The position numbers and the translations under genes are program-made. Under the pieces are notes generated by a model. The model was not told the origin of the DNA, did not search any database, and worked only from the letters and a program-made list of their open reading frames with translations. 64,000 nt of DNA, from the NCBI RefSeq assembly GCF_023130475.1, contig NZ_JAKHEX010000007.1, forward strand, positions 1 through 64,000. Direction: 5' to 3'. This document shows positions 46,213 through 54,300 of the stretch, in pieces. Each line of letters opens with the position of its first letter. The first letter of the stretch is position 1. This DNA is from Aciditerrimonas ferrireducens. Lineage in GTDB: Bacteria > Actinomycetota > Acidimicrobiia > Acidimicrobiales > UBA8190.

Positions 46213-47241
46213 TCAGGCGGGGCACCGGCCCTCGAAGAAGGCCCCGAAGTCCTTCGGGACCTCCGGGATGAGTCCGGCCGCCACCAGTCCTTCGGCCGCA
46301 CGCCGCATCTGGGCGTCGGTCAGCTTCATCGCCGGCGCTCGCACTGGGCCGCCGTTGTACCCCTGGAGCCAGGCCTGGAACTTCCAGAGGTAGCGGTGGT
46401 TGAAGTTCGCCCCCGCCGCCTGCGCTCGGAGCTGCTCCCGGGCGAGCCGGGCCGGCTGGATCGCCCAGTAACGGGCCAGCGCTTCCTCCCGTCGCCCGGC
46501 CCGTGCCAGCTCGAGGTACTCCGGCACGGTGGTCCCGTAGTACTCGTAGTTGCTCGTCCCCACCCAGGGGGTGCCGTAGAGCTCCTCCCACAAGAGCACG
46601 TTCGGCTCGTAGGGATCGCAGACCAGCAGTCCCCGGCCGGCCAAGGCCTCGAACGCCTGCCGACTGCCCACCACCCCCGGCTGTCCCACCTCGTACTTCG
46701 CCGCCACCACGTTCGGGACATCGGCCAGCTCGGTCCAGACCTCGATGGGGAACCCGCTGGGGTGCAGCCGGGCGAAGTTGTAGTGCGGGGCGCAGAACAG
46801 GATCACCGCCAGCTCGGTTCCCTCGCACAACGCCCGGGTGTAGGCCAGCAGCTCGGCAGTCGAACGGGGGTAGAAGCTGTTCGGGTAGGCCACCAGCAAG
46901 CCGTCCACCCCGATCGCCCGGGCGTCCCGGGCCACCGCCAGCGTCGTCTGCAAGGAGTCGAACGAGCCGTGCAGCACCGTGTAGTGCCGTCCTCGGCCCT
47001 CGTCGACGGCGATCTCCATGAACCGCCGCATCTCCGCCGGCGTCGTGCCGGCCTCCGAGACCAGCAGGGCTCCCCAGAACCCCAGCTCCATGTTCCGCCG
47101 GACGTCGTGACGAATGCCGGCCTCATTGAGTCCCCGGGCCCCCTCGGTGAACGAGGGGATGATCACGTTGCAGACTCCCCGCCACTCCTCCTGCGCCCAG
47201 GCCTTCATGTCGCTCGGCGCGACCTTCGCCCCCGCTGCCAT
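46213..47241 (-). CDS. DapA-family (class I aldolase/hydratase) enzyme, copy 1
   Basis: A 342-residue TIM-barrel protein of the DapA/NanA/NahE superfamily. Lys182 in VVAAKYEVG is the expected Schiff-base lysine. The superfamily GTTGE motif is GTTPAE here, and the strand that carries the catalytic Tyr (YNxP in DapA) reads LFCAPHYNFARL, so substrate binding differs from DapA. A C-terminal WLQGYNGGP segment is shared with the paralogue at 48287-49306 but not known to me elsewhere. It is last in the ten-gene operon. A retro-aldol or hydratase step on a ring-cleavage product is the best guess. Confidence 0.78.
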   Translation of the reverse strand: MAAGAKVAPSDMKAWAQEEWRGVCNVIIPSFTEGARGLNEAGIRHDVRRNMELGFWGALLVSEAGTTPAEMRRFMEIAVDEGRGRHYTVLHGSFDSLQTTLAVARDARAIGVDGLLVAYPNSFYPRSTAELLAYTRALCEGTELAVILFCAPHYNFARLHPSGFPIEVWTELADVPNVVAAKYEVGQPGVVGSRQAFEALAGRGLLVCDPYEPNVLLWEELYGTPWVGTSNYEYYGTTVPEYLELARAGRREEALARYWAIQPARLAREQLRAQAAGANFNHRYLWKFQAWLQGYNGGPVRAPAMKLTDAQMRRAAEGLVAAGLIPEVPKDFGAFFEGRCPA

Positions 47242-47281
47242 CGCTCTCCGTTCCTCCTCTCGTCCTGCCGTCCAAAGCAGC

Positions 47282-48265
47282 TCAGGCGTAGGGCTTCACT
47301 GCTGGGAACGCTCCGATCTCCTGCCCCAGGCCACCGGCCACCGCCAGGTGGTAGGCGCCGACGGCCACGGCGATGTCCTGCAGGGCGTTGCCCGAGGACT
47401 TGAACAGGGTCACCTGCCGCTCATCGGTCCGGCCGACCTGGCCTGCCTCGAGTTGCCAGAGCTCGGGCACTTCGGCGAGCCGGATCGCCCCGCTGGCCTC
47501 GGCGGAGCGCCCGTCACCGGACTGGCCGACGGTCCCCCGGTCGTCCACGACCACCAGGTCCGCCCGTCGCCAGCACTCGTCCTCGACCTCCCGGGCTTCG
47601 GCTCGCACCGAGCTCAGCCCGGTCACGTGGACGCCGGGCCGGAGCCAGGCGGCCCGGTAGACGGGCTCCCGGGGCGCCCGCATGGCCAGGACCGTCACCG
47701 GGCACGCCTCGGCAACCGCTTCCGCCGATCCGACGGCCTCGGCCCGCACACCCAGCTCTTGCCCGATCCAGGCTGCGAACGCTTCGCGGCTCTCCGCCCG
47801 AGGGCTGTGGACCACCACGTCCTCCAGTGGCCGGAGGTGCAGGTAGGCCTCCAGGAACGCTCGGGCCTGGACCCCCGCACCGATCACCCCTACCCGCCGT
47901 TCCTCCGCCGGGGCCAGCAGGTGGGTCCCGAGTGCCGACGTGGCCGCGGTCCGCCGCGTGGTGATCCAGTTCGCGTCCATGAGGGCCAGCAGCTCCCCCG
48001 TGGCGATCCGGTACAGACCCACCAGGTACCGCATGCCGATCCCCGCTGCCCGGTTCATGGCCTTGAAGCCCATGTAGCCCGAGCCGTTCAGGAACGCCTG
48101 GCTGATGCGGAGCCAGTTCTGCCCGTCTGCTGCGTCCGTCGTCTGCCGCGGCGGCATCTGCACCAGCCCTTGGGCCTGTTCCGCCAGCGCCTGGCGGAGC
48201 TCCTCGATGGACCGCCCCACGTCCAGCAGGGCGGTCATCTGCTTCTCGTCCAGGATCAGCGTCAT
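47282..48265 (-). CDS. ornithine cyclodeaminase / mu-crystallin family protein
   Basis: A 327-residue Rossmann-type enzyme of the OCD/mu-crystallin family. Substrate-side motifs are YMGFKAMNRAAGIGMRYLVG (lysine of the active site) and ELLALMDANWITTRRTAATSALGT; the NAD(P) loop is VGVIGAGVQARAFLEAY. The C-terminal FKSSGNALQDIAVA is a family hallmark. Members deaminate ornithine, reduce cyclic imines (ketimine reductase) or act as alanine dehydrogenases. Standing between two DapA-like genes of a dioxygenase operon, reduction of an imine or release of ammonia from a nitrogen-containing intermediate is plausible. Confidence 0.85.
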   Translation of the reverse strand: MTLILDEKQMTALLDVGRSIEELRQALAEQAQGLVQMPPRQTTDAADGQNWLRISQAFLNGSGYMGFKAMNRAAGIGMRYLVGLYRIATGELLALMDANWITTRRTAATSALGTHLLAPAEERRVGVIGAGVQARAFLEAYLHLRPLEDVVVHSPRAESREAFAAWIGQELGVRAEAVGSAEAVAEACPVTVLAMRAPREPVYRAAWLRPGVHVTGLSSVRAEAREVEDECWRRADLVVVDDRGTVGQSGDGRSAEASGAIRLAEVPELWQLEAGQVGRTDERQVTLFKSSGNALQDIAVAVGAYHLAVAGGLGQEIGAFPAVKPYA

Positions 48266-48286
48266 CCTCGCCTCTCTCGCACCGGT

Positions 48287-49306
48287 TCAGGCGGGGAAGC
48301 GCCCGGTAGCGAACCCGCTGTCGTCGCTCGGCACCTCGAACCCCGATGCCTCCACGCCGGCTCGCAGCATCCGCATCTGCCCTGGGTGCAGGCGCATCTG
48401 CGGCATCCGCAGCAACCCGCCGTTGTAGCCCTGCAGCCAGCCCAGGTACTTCCAGCCGACCCGGTGGATCAAGTTCGACCCGGCCCAGGTCTGGCTCCAC
48501 GCCCCCTTCGCCTCTCGTGCCGGCTGGTAGCTCCAGTAAAGCTCCATGCCCTCGTCCCACTTGCCCTCGTGCAGCAGCGAGAACCAGCGCGGCACCCGGT
48601 CGCCGAACGCCTCGTAGCCGCTCGTGCCCATCCACGGCATGCCGAACCACTCGATCAGGGCCGGCGCCGTGTGCTCCATCGGGCACTGCACCACGATCCG
48701 GTCCCCGCACCGGCGCAGGACGTCGGCTAGGCCAGCCACGATCCCCGGCGGGTTCGCCTCGTACTTCACCGCGGCTGCGGTGTCGATGTCGGCCATCTCG
48801 ACGATGGCCTCGTGGGGGAAGCTCTGCGGGGACATCGACCGATAGCCCCAGGTGGTCACGGCAAAAACGATCAGCGCCAGGTCCGTCCGTTCGGCCACGT
48901 CGCGGGTCCAGGCCACCACGTCACTGGGGGCCTTCGGCACGAAGGACGGCGGGTACGCCAGCAGACCGGCCTCCACCCCGATGGCCTCCGAGGCCTTGGC
49001 CACCTGGACCGTCTCCTCGAAGGTGGAGAAGCTCAGGTGCGCCACGATCCGGAAGCCCTCCGGCGCGGCGTCAGCTGCCACCTCCAGGAAGTGGAGGTAC
49101 TCCTCGAGGGTCGTCCCGCACTCCGAGGCCACCAGCGTGCCCCAGAAGCCCATCTGGGCTGCCAGGCGCACGTCGTGACGGATTGCCTCGTCGTTCAGAC
49201 CCCTGAAGTCGCTCGTGAAGCTCGGTAGGGTCACGTTGCACATGCCGCGCCAGGTGCGTGCCCGCTCCTTGGCCTCGCTCCTCGTGTAGGGAAGTGCCAC
49301 TTCCAT
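48287..49306 (-). CDS. DapA-family (class I aldolase/hydratase) enzyme, copy 2
   Basis: A paralogue of copy 1, 339 residues from the ATG at 49306. Shared landmarks are WRGMCNVTLPSFTSD, FRGLNDEAIRHDVR, ECGTTLEEYLHFLE (GTTGE changed to GTTLEE), Lys181 in AVKYEA and WLQGYNGGLLRMPQ. The catalytic Tyr strand reads IVFAVTTWGYRSM, again unlike DapA and unlike copy 1, so the two may act on different intermediates or form a hetero-oligomer. AGGAGG lies only two bases before the ATG; a GTG at 49300 has better spacing, and a GTG at 49363 would overlap the upstream stop. Confidence 0.78.
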   Translation of the reverse strand: MEVALPYTRSEAKERARTWRGMCNVTLPSFTSDFRGLNDEAIRHDVRLAAQMGFWGTLVASECGTTLEEYLHFLEVAADAAPEGFRIVAHLSFSTFEETVQVAKASEAIGVEAGLLAYPPSFVPKAPSDVVAWTRDVAERTDLALIVFAVTTWGYRSMSPQSFPHEAIVEMADIDTAAAVKYEANPPGIVAGLADVLRRCGDRIVVQCPMEHTAPALIEWFGMPWMGTSGYEAFGDRVPRWFSLLHEGKWDEGMELYWSYQPAREAKGAWSQTWAGSNLIHRVGWKYLGWLQGYNGGLLRMPQMRLHPGQMRMLRAGVEASGFEVPSDDSGFATGRFPA

Positions 49307-49359
49307 CTCCTCCTCGAATGGTTCGTCGCTTCCGTTCTCGGTCCCACCACCGCCAGCCG

Positions 49360-49959
49360 TCACGCCGCTCCCTCGGCGGCTCCCGACTTCGCCTCGAGCC
49401 GGGTCCGCGCCTCTTCGAGGCTCAGTCCCCCGAGCCGGGCATGGAGCCGCCCTCGGTTGGCCACGGCGGCGATGACCACCAGCTCGTCGGCAAGGGGCGC
49501 GTCGGGGACTCGGACCTCCACGGCGTCGTAGTGGCTCCGGACCCAGAGCTCGTCCTTGTAGGCCAGCGGGACGTCGATGGCGCAGCCGGGCCCGCCGACC
49601 TTCGTGGTCGAGGTGATCCAGGCCAGACCGCCTCCCACGGCCTTGCGGAACGCGTCGCCGAACGCCGAGGTGAGACACGCGTTGGCATGCTCCTGCTCGC
49701 CAGCGGTCCCGCAGATCGCGGCCTTGCCGTAGCTCTGGACCTCGTCGCCCAGGGCCTCACGGGCCAGCGTCCCGAGCTCCTCGCCGAGGGCCGCCGAGGG
49801 CTCGACCAGTGGCGAGAGGTCCTCCACGAATCCCTGCCCGGCCAGCGGATTGCTCACGACCGCCAGCGCCGCCACCTTCCGGAGCGGTCGCAGGCCGGGC
49901 CGGCCCGCCGCCAGCCTCACCTCCTCCACCACCAGCTGCACCTTTCGAATCGTCAGCAC
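49360..49959 (-). CDS. AA_synth (DUF1185) family protein
   Basis: A 199-residue protein matching my memory of the 'amino acid synthesis' family PF06684: YGKAAICGTAGEQEHANACL, AVGGGLAWITSTTKVG, PGCAIDVPLAYKDELWVRSHYD and a final ADELVVIAAVANRGR. No enzymatic role is firmly established, and the family name is not well supported. In this operon it is more likely a catabolic enzyme or accessory factor, since no amino acid biosynthesis gene is near. GGAAGGAGG precedes the GTG. Confidence 0.8.
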   Translation of the reverse strand: MLTIRKVQLVVEEVRLAAGRPGLRPLRKVAALAVVSNPLAGQGFVEDLSPLVEPSAALGEELGTLAREALGDEVQSYGKAAICGTAGEQEHANACLTSAFGDAFRKAVGGGLAWITSTTKVGGPGCAIDVPLAYKDELWVRSHYDAVEVRVPDAPLADELVVIAAVANRGRLHARLGGLSLEEARTRLEAKSGAAEGAA

Positions 49960-49984
49960 GTCTCGTTGCTCCTCCTTCCGCTCC

Positions 49985-50806
49985 TCAACCCACCCGTTCC
50001 TCGCCGACCCGGGGCGTCCTGTTCGCTTCGATCCGCTCGCCGCGCCCCCCGTCCGAGGGCACCACCGTGCCGGTCACCAGCGGGGACAAGGCCCGACTCA
50101 CCAGGTACAGGTAGGTCCCTGCGTGGTCCGCCGGACTGGCAGCCACGCCGAGCAAGGTCTGGGCGGCGATCCGCTCGTCCCGTTCCGGACCGTCGGCGAC
50201 CCGACCGTCTTGCCCCAGGCTCCGCAGCCCGACCAGCCGGGTCCGGGCCGTCCCCCCGGGGGCGACGCCGTTCACCCGGACCTCCGGGGCGAGCTCCCGG
50301 GCCAGGTGGGCCACGAGGCCACGCACCGCCCACTTGCTCGACCCGTAGAGCACGCCGCCACCCTCCGGCCACCTGGCCGAGCTGGAGACCGTCAGCACCA
50401 AAGACCCCCGGCTGGCCCGCAGGGCCTCGGCCGCGACCCGGGCCACGACCAAGCCGCTCAGGACGTTCACCCGGTAGATCTCCTCGAAGGCCTCGACCAG
50501 GTCGCTCGGCGAGAGCGAGCAGATCGGCTGGTAGAAGTCGAACCGTCCGGCACAGCAGACCACGCTGTCGAGCCGGCCCGCCGCCGCCTCCGCTCGTTCC
50601 ACCGCCTCGGCCACCACGCTCGGGGCGCAGGCGTCGCCCACCACCCGGTCCGCCAAAGGAAGGTCGCCGAGGCGCTCCCCGTCCAGGTCCAGGCCGACGA
50701 CCAAGGCACCCTCGGAGGCCAGTCGCTCGGCGACCGCCCGCCCGATGCCCGAACCGGCACCGACGACCAGCACGCCCTGCTCCGCCAGGAGTCCCGGTTC
50801 AGGCAA
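49985..50806 (-). CDS. short-chain dehydrogenase, probable cis-dihydrodiol dehydrogenase
   Basis: A 273-residue classical SDR. The cofactor loop is VLVVGAGSGIGRAVAERLA with Asp in GLDLDGERL favouring NAD+; the NAG equivalent is CCAGRFD, serine is in TVSSSARW and the YxxxK is YGSSK. Coupled to a Rieske dioxygenase, it would oxidise the cis-dihydrodiol to a catechol-type product. The TTG at 50806 is chosen: AGGAGGGAGG lies 5 bases upstream and the start overlaps the small upstream gene by 8 bases. Confidence 0.83.
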   Translation of the reverse strand: MPEPGLLAEQGVLVVGAGSGIGRAVAERLASEGALVVGLDLDGERLGDLPLADRVVGDACAPSVVAEAVERAEAAAGRLDSVVCCAGRFDFYQPICSLSPSDLVEAFEEIYRVNVLSGLVVARVAAEALRASRGSLVLTVSSSARWPEGGGVLYGSSKWAVRGLVAHLARELAPEVRVNGVAPGGTARTRLVGLRSLGQDGRVADGPERDERIAAQTLLGVAASPADHAGTYLYLVSRALSPLVTGTVVPSDGGRGERIEANRTPRVGEERVG

Positions 50807-51107
50807 CCCAGCCTCCCTCCTCGTCGTCCTCAGGCAACCGGCCACCTGTCGGGTCGGTCGGCCCGAAGGGCTCCTCGAGGAGATCGGAGAACAGCGCCGG
50901 CGTCTGCCACGTCAGGGCCTCGAGCTCCAAGGCGTCGAGCAGGATCCGCCGGCCCAGCCGGGGCGCGAAGACCTCGAGCCGGACACCGTTGCGGGTGGGG
51001 ACCCGCCGGACGAGCACCTCGGCGAACTCGTTGGCCACGATCACCGGCGTGGTCGGGGCCGCCGACCACGCCACCGGCTCCGCTTGCCGTCTCCCCTCCG
51101 GGGTCAT
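50799..51107 (-). CDS. small protein of dioxygenase operons ('dihydrodiol dehydrogenase'-labelled type)
   Basis: A 102-residue protein between the dioxygenase beta gene and the SDR, overlapping the former by 4 bases. Its core VIVANEFAEVLVRRVPTRNG, RLEVFAPRLGRRILLDALEL and LTWQTPALFSDLLEEPFGP recalls short actinobacterial proteins that databases call 'dihydrodiol dehydrogenase'. It has no nucleotide-binding fold, so that name is doubtful. It may be a small accessory subunit of the oxygenase. The ATG is set by the ATGA overlap. Confidence 0.7.
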   Translation of the reverse strand: MTPEGRRQAEPVAWSAAPTTPVIVANEFAEVLVRRVPTRNGVRLEVFAPRLGRRILLDALELEALTWQTPALFSDLLEEPFGPTDPTGGRLPEDDEEGGWVA

Positions 51108-51640
51108 AGCAGCACCGAAAGGCTGTTCCCGGTCAGGTTGGCCTGGTCCACCACCAGGATCCGCCGACGGATCCGGAAATCGTCGCCTTCCTCGACCAGC
51201 TCGTCCATCCGATCCGCCGAGTAGAGGTCGGCCCGGGGATCCTCCCCCCGGTTGCGGTAGACGAGAAGGTTGCACCGGGCCTGGATGACCCCATCGGCCC
51301 GCCAGGTCCGCACGTTGGTCACGAAGTGCCGCGTGCGCGACGGTGGCTGCTCGGCCCACGCGAAGTCCGAGCAGAGGCGCTGCACCCGCACCCCCAGGGT
51401 CTGCTTGGAGTCCCAGAAGATCCTCCCGGTCGGGGACAGCTCCGAGTCGACCTGCCGCTCCCGGGTGATTCGCAGGGGCGCTTCGTAGCTGGCGTCCTCG
51501 CAGAACAGCGCCAGCCACTCCTCGAATCGCCGCTCGTCGAGCAACTGAGCCTCCCGGAAGAGGAACTGCTCGACACGCCGCGCCAGCTCGACCGGCAACC
51601 GCTCCTGATCGAGTGCCTCGCTCGCACCGTTGCTCGTCAT
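51104..51640 (-). CDS. aromatic-ring-hydroxylating dioxygenase, beta subunit
   Basis: A 178-residue beta subunit with the SnoaL-like cone fold: VEQFLFREAQLLDERRFEEWLALFCEDASYEAPL at the start (helix then first strand) and RIRRRILVVDQANLTGNSLSVLL at the end. Such subunits are structural and can influence specificity. It overlaps the alpha gene and the small downstream gene by 4 bases each. Confidence 0.9.
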   Translation of the reverse strand: MTSNGASEALDQERLPVELARRVEQFLFREAQLLDERRFEEWLALFCEDASYEAPLRITRERQVDSELSPTGRIFWDSKQTLGVRVQRLCSDFAWAEQPPSRTRHFVTNVRTWRADGVIQARCNLLVYRNRGEDPRADLYSADRMDELVEEGDDFRIRRRILVVDQANLTGNSLSVLL

Positions 51641-52947
51641 GGCCGCTCCAGGTACTCGAGCCAGGTCTGCCACATGTTCCGGAAGTTCGTCTCCGTCATG
51701 TACGGGGTGACGGCCACTCCCGGACCAGGGAAGTCCGCGATCGGTTCACGGTCCAACCCCATCAGGTACGGGAAGGACAGCTCCTGGGCGGCAGGGTTGC
51801 CGGCCATCGCCGTCACCCGACTCCAGTTGTCGAAGTCGTCCTGCTCGAACATCCCGCCGTGCCCGAACGCCAGGGTGTAGGCCCGGTAGGCCTCCGCCTT
51901 GTAGGCCTCCGGGGCATCTTTCGGCACGAGACACCACGAGAGCATCTGCATCCGCCCGACCCCGATGGGCTGCCACAGGCGCATGGTGCAGAACCGCACC
52001 CCGGGCTCTCCAGGGGTCGCGCTGAAGGGCTGGATCAGCAGCGAGAGGTTGGGGAAGACGGTGCTGACCGCCGTCCTGGTCTCCTTGAACAACTCCAGCT
52101 GCGCGGGGCTGAGCGCCTCGGCCATTCCCTGCACGACCTCGTCCGGGTAGCCGAAGAACGGGGTCATGCCCGGGGTCCGGCCCAAGCCGATGCCGTGGCC
52201 TCGGTGGGGGAAGTGGACGGCGTAGCCCTGCGAGTGGGTGGACGCCGAGGACGCGTAGTAGCCGAGTTGGAAGCCGAACTGGTGGGCGACCGGGGTGTGG
52301 TAGCCGTCACCGGCGAAGTTCTCCGCACAGATCTTCCAATCCGTCTCCGTCACCCACTGGTTCGGGGGCGCGTAGACCTCCGTTCCCCCTGGTCCCGGCC
52401 GCAGATAGATGTCGAGGTAGAACTGGAAGCCTCCGAGGTACTCCTCCAAATCCGGAGCGCCGGGGTCGAGGCACCCGAAGACCAGCCCCTGGTAGCTGTC
52501 GGTTCGGACCTCCAGGAGGTTCCAGTCGGATCGTCGCAGTCGACCGTCGTAGACCGTTCGGATGTGGGGCACCCCGATCAGCCGACCGTCGTTGGCGTAG
52601 GTCCAGCCGTGGTAGGAGCACCGGAAGTGCGAGGCGTTGCCCATGGCCGCCTTGCACACCTGGTTCCCGCGGTGTCGGCACATGTTCAACAGGCACCGGA
52701 CCGTCCCCTGCTCATCGCGCACCACGATGACCGAGTTCCCGGCAAGGTTGCGCAGCACGTAGTCGCCCGGTTCGGGGATCTCACTGTCATGGGCCAGGAA
52801 CAACCATGCCCGTCGGAACAGGCGCTCCTGCTCTGCCGCGAACACCGCCGGGGAGTTGAAGATCTCGACCGGCAGCCGGCCCTCGGCCAGCTCCTTGCGG
52901 ACCCGATCCAGCACCTCTTCGACGCTGGTCAGCTCGGCTCCTCTCAT
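51637..52947 (-). CDS. Rieske-type aromatic-ring-hydroxylating dioxygenase, alpha subunit
   Basis: A 436-residue catalytic subunit. The Rieske [2Fe-2S] site is Cys90-x-His92 (NMCRHRGN) and Cys110-x2-His113 (CSYHGW). The mononuclear iron site is His217 and His222 in GDGYHTPVAH, with the bridging Asp214 two residues before His217's Tyr; the third carboxylate probably lies in EQDDFDNW. The enzyme should add both atoms of O2 to an aromatic ring to give a cis-dihydrodiol. No ferredoxin or reductase gene is in the window, so electrons must come from elsewhere. GAGGAGGGG precedes the ATG. The substrate is unknown. Confidence 0.93.
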   Translation of the reverse strand: MRGAELTSVEEVLDRVRKELAEGRLPVEIFNSPAVFAAEQERLFRRAWLFLAHDSEIPEPGDYVLRNLAGNSVIVVRDEQGTVRCLLNMCRHRGNQVCKAAMGNASHFRCSYHGWTYANDGRLIGVPHIRTVYDGRLRRSDWNLLEVRTDSYQGLVFGCLDPGAPDLEEYLGGFQFYLDIYLRPGPGGTEVYAPPNQWVTETDWKICAENFAGDGYHTPVAHQFGFQLGYYASSASTHSQGYAVHFPHRGHGIGLGRTPGMTPFFGYPDEVVQGMAEALSPAQLELFKETRTAVSTVFPNLSLLIQPFSATPGEPGVRFCTMRLWQPIGVGRMQMLSWCLVPKDAPEAYKAEAYRAYTLAFGHGGMFEQDDFDNWSRVTAMAGNPAAQELSFPYLMGLDREPIADFPGPGVAVTPYMTETNFRNMWQTWLEYLERP

Positions 52948-53816
52948 CGCCCCTCCTCCTCCGACTCGCCCCCTGGCTTTCTGGCCGCCACGACGGCCGT
53001 GCCGGTCAGCCACGCTGGCACCGGCCGGTAGGCCAGGACCTCCCATCGCCAGCCGGCCAGGGCCGCCCCGGCCACGACCCACGCCCGGATTTCCGCCGCG
53101 CCGTTGCCCGCCTCGGCCAGCCGCGCCTCGGAGAGCTTGGCCAGCTGCGCCACGTCTCCCTTCTCCAGCAGGCCGAGGACGAGCTCGTCGAAGGCCTGGT
53201 CGATCTCACCGGCCCGGGGGAGACCGACCCAGTGTGAGAGCCCCCCGCTGGCGACCACCGCGACCCGCGCCGCTGCCTCCTGGGCGCCAATGATCTCCCC
53301 AAGAGCACGACCCAGGGCGGCGCAGCGGGCCAGGCTGGGCATGGGAGCCTGGACGGCGTTCACCACCACCGGCACGACCGGCACGGGATCTGCCGGGTCG
53401 ACCAGCAGGGACAGCGGCACCGCGAACGCCTCGTCGAACCCGTAGCCGCCGCCGACCAGCGCCGGATCGAAGCCCTGCGCCAAGAGTCCCTCGGCCAAGG
53501 CCCTACCTAAGGCCGCCTGCCCCGGATACCCCCGACGAGGCACCTGAAGGAACCGTTCGAATCCCTCGCTGGCCGGACAGGCGTACTCCTCGGCCATCCC
53601 CACGGCCACCGTCGGGAGGTTCGCCGGCGAGAAGTTCGTGAAGTGCTCCGAGGAGACCATCACCAGGGCATCCGGTCGGGCAGCTCGAATACGCCCGGCC
53701 ATGTCCTCGAAGGCGCCGAGGACGGCCTGGCGGTCGGCTGCCGGAGCCCGCTCCGGGAAGCCGGTCAGACCGGGCGAGTGCGAGACACAGGCCCCGGCCA
53801 CCAGGTGGCCGGTCAT
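52944..53816 (-). CDS. extradiol dioxygenase, class III, catalytic (LigB) subunit
   Basis: A 290-residue LigB-fold enzyme. Metal ligands expected for the class are His13 in CVSHSPGL and His58 in SSEHFTNF; the second-shell His is in GGLSHWVG. It would open a catechol-type ring next to the diol using Fe(II). It pairs with the downstream-overlapping small LigA-like gene, as in protocatechuate 4,5-dioxygenase and gallate-type enzymes. Together with the Rieske enzyme and the SDR it makes a dihydroxylation, rearomatisation and cleavage series. Confidence 0.87.
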   Translation of the reverse strand: MTGHLVAGACVSHSPGLTGFPERAPAADRQAVLGAFEDMAGRIRAARPDALVMVSSEHFTNFSPANLPTVAVGMAEEYACPASEGFERFLQVPRRGYPGQAALGRALAEGLLAQGFDPALVGGGYGFDEAFAVPLSLLVDPADPVPVVPVVVNAVQAPMPSLARCAALGRALGEIIGAQEAAARVAVVASGGLSHWVGLPRAGEIDQAFDELVLGLLEKGDVAQLAKLSEARLAEAGNGAAEIRAWVVAGAALAGWRWEVLAYRPVPAWLTGTAVVAARKPGGESEEEGR

Positions 53817-54082
53817 CGCCCGACCCCGCTGGCTCGGCCCAGTCGGGCGTAGTAGTCCTCCCGGGACATCCCCATCTCGATCATGCTGAGGTACAACAGC
53901 AGCGGGTTCACGCCAAGCTCGAGGAGACGGTCCACGGCCCCCTCGGCCAGGGCCTGGGCAGCGTTCGGGTCCACGCCTCGGGCGCAGGCCACCGCAACCG
54001 GCCGTTCCCGCAGGGATCGGGCGAGCGCAGGGTCGCGTCGGGCTTCGAACAGGAGCTGCTCCAGGGCGAAGCACCCGGACAT
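53813..54082 (-). CDS. extradiol dioxygenase, class III, small (LigA) subunit
   Basis: An 89-residue all-helical LigA-type subunit: SLRERPVAVACARGVDPNAAQALAEG and NPLLLYLSMIEMGMSREDYYARL split over helices. It caps the active site of the LigB partner and is first in the operon. The ATG at 54082 has GGGGAGG 8 bases upstream and is followed by a 4-base overlap with ligB. Its upstream region is the shared control region with the divergent transporter operon. Confidence 0.82.
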   Translation of the reverse strand: MSGCFALEQLLFEARRDPALARSLRERPVAVACARGVDPNAAQALAEGAVDRLLELGVNPLLLYLSMIEMGMSREDYYARLGRASGVGR

Positions 54083-54167
54083 CCAGCACGCACCTCCCCT
54101 CCCCACGACGATCCCGGTGTGACCGGCTCGCTGGCATCGAACACCGCCCTGCTCCGGGCCGCTATTC

Positions 54168-54185
54168 CCCAAACGGGTACATTCG
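54168..54185 (+). promoter_or_regulatory. 18-bp operator-like element, copy 1
   Basis: CCCAAACGGGTACATTCG, matching copy 2 in 17 of 18 bases. The centre-to-centre distance is 63 bp, six turns of B-DNA. Contains TACATT, which could also act as a -10 box. Confidence 0.65.
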
Positions 54186-54230
54186 CCCGGCTGGAGGCCA
54201 GCGGCCCCCGGCCATCAGGCGAGCCTGTCC

Positions 54231-54248
54231 CCCGAACGGGTACATTCG
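54231..54248 (+). promoter_or_regulatory. 18-bp operator-like element, copy 2
   Basis: CCCGAACGGGTACATTCG. It contains the imperfect inverted repeat CGAA-N8-TTCG. Located 88 bases before the transporter start and 149 bases before ligA. Confidence 0.65.
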
Positions 54249-54300
54249 TTCCTCCCCTCTGGCCTCGGCGTCGCTCTTCGTTCATCCTTCGCTCAAGGAC

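Noticed and set aside
46213-54082. Lysine or amino acid biosynthesis operon (because of DapA-like, OCD and AA_synth names)
   Set aside because: No other biosynthetic gene is present, the DapA-like proteins lack DapA motifs, and the operon begins with ring-cleavage and ring-hydroxylating dioxygenases.
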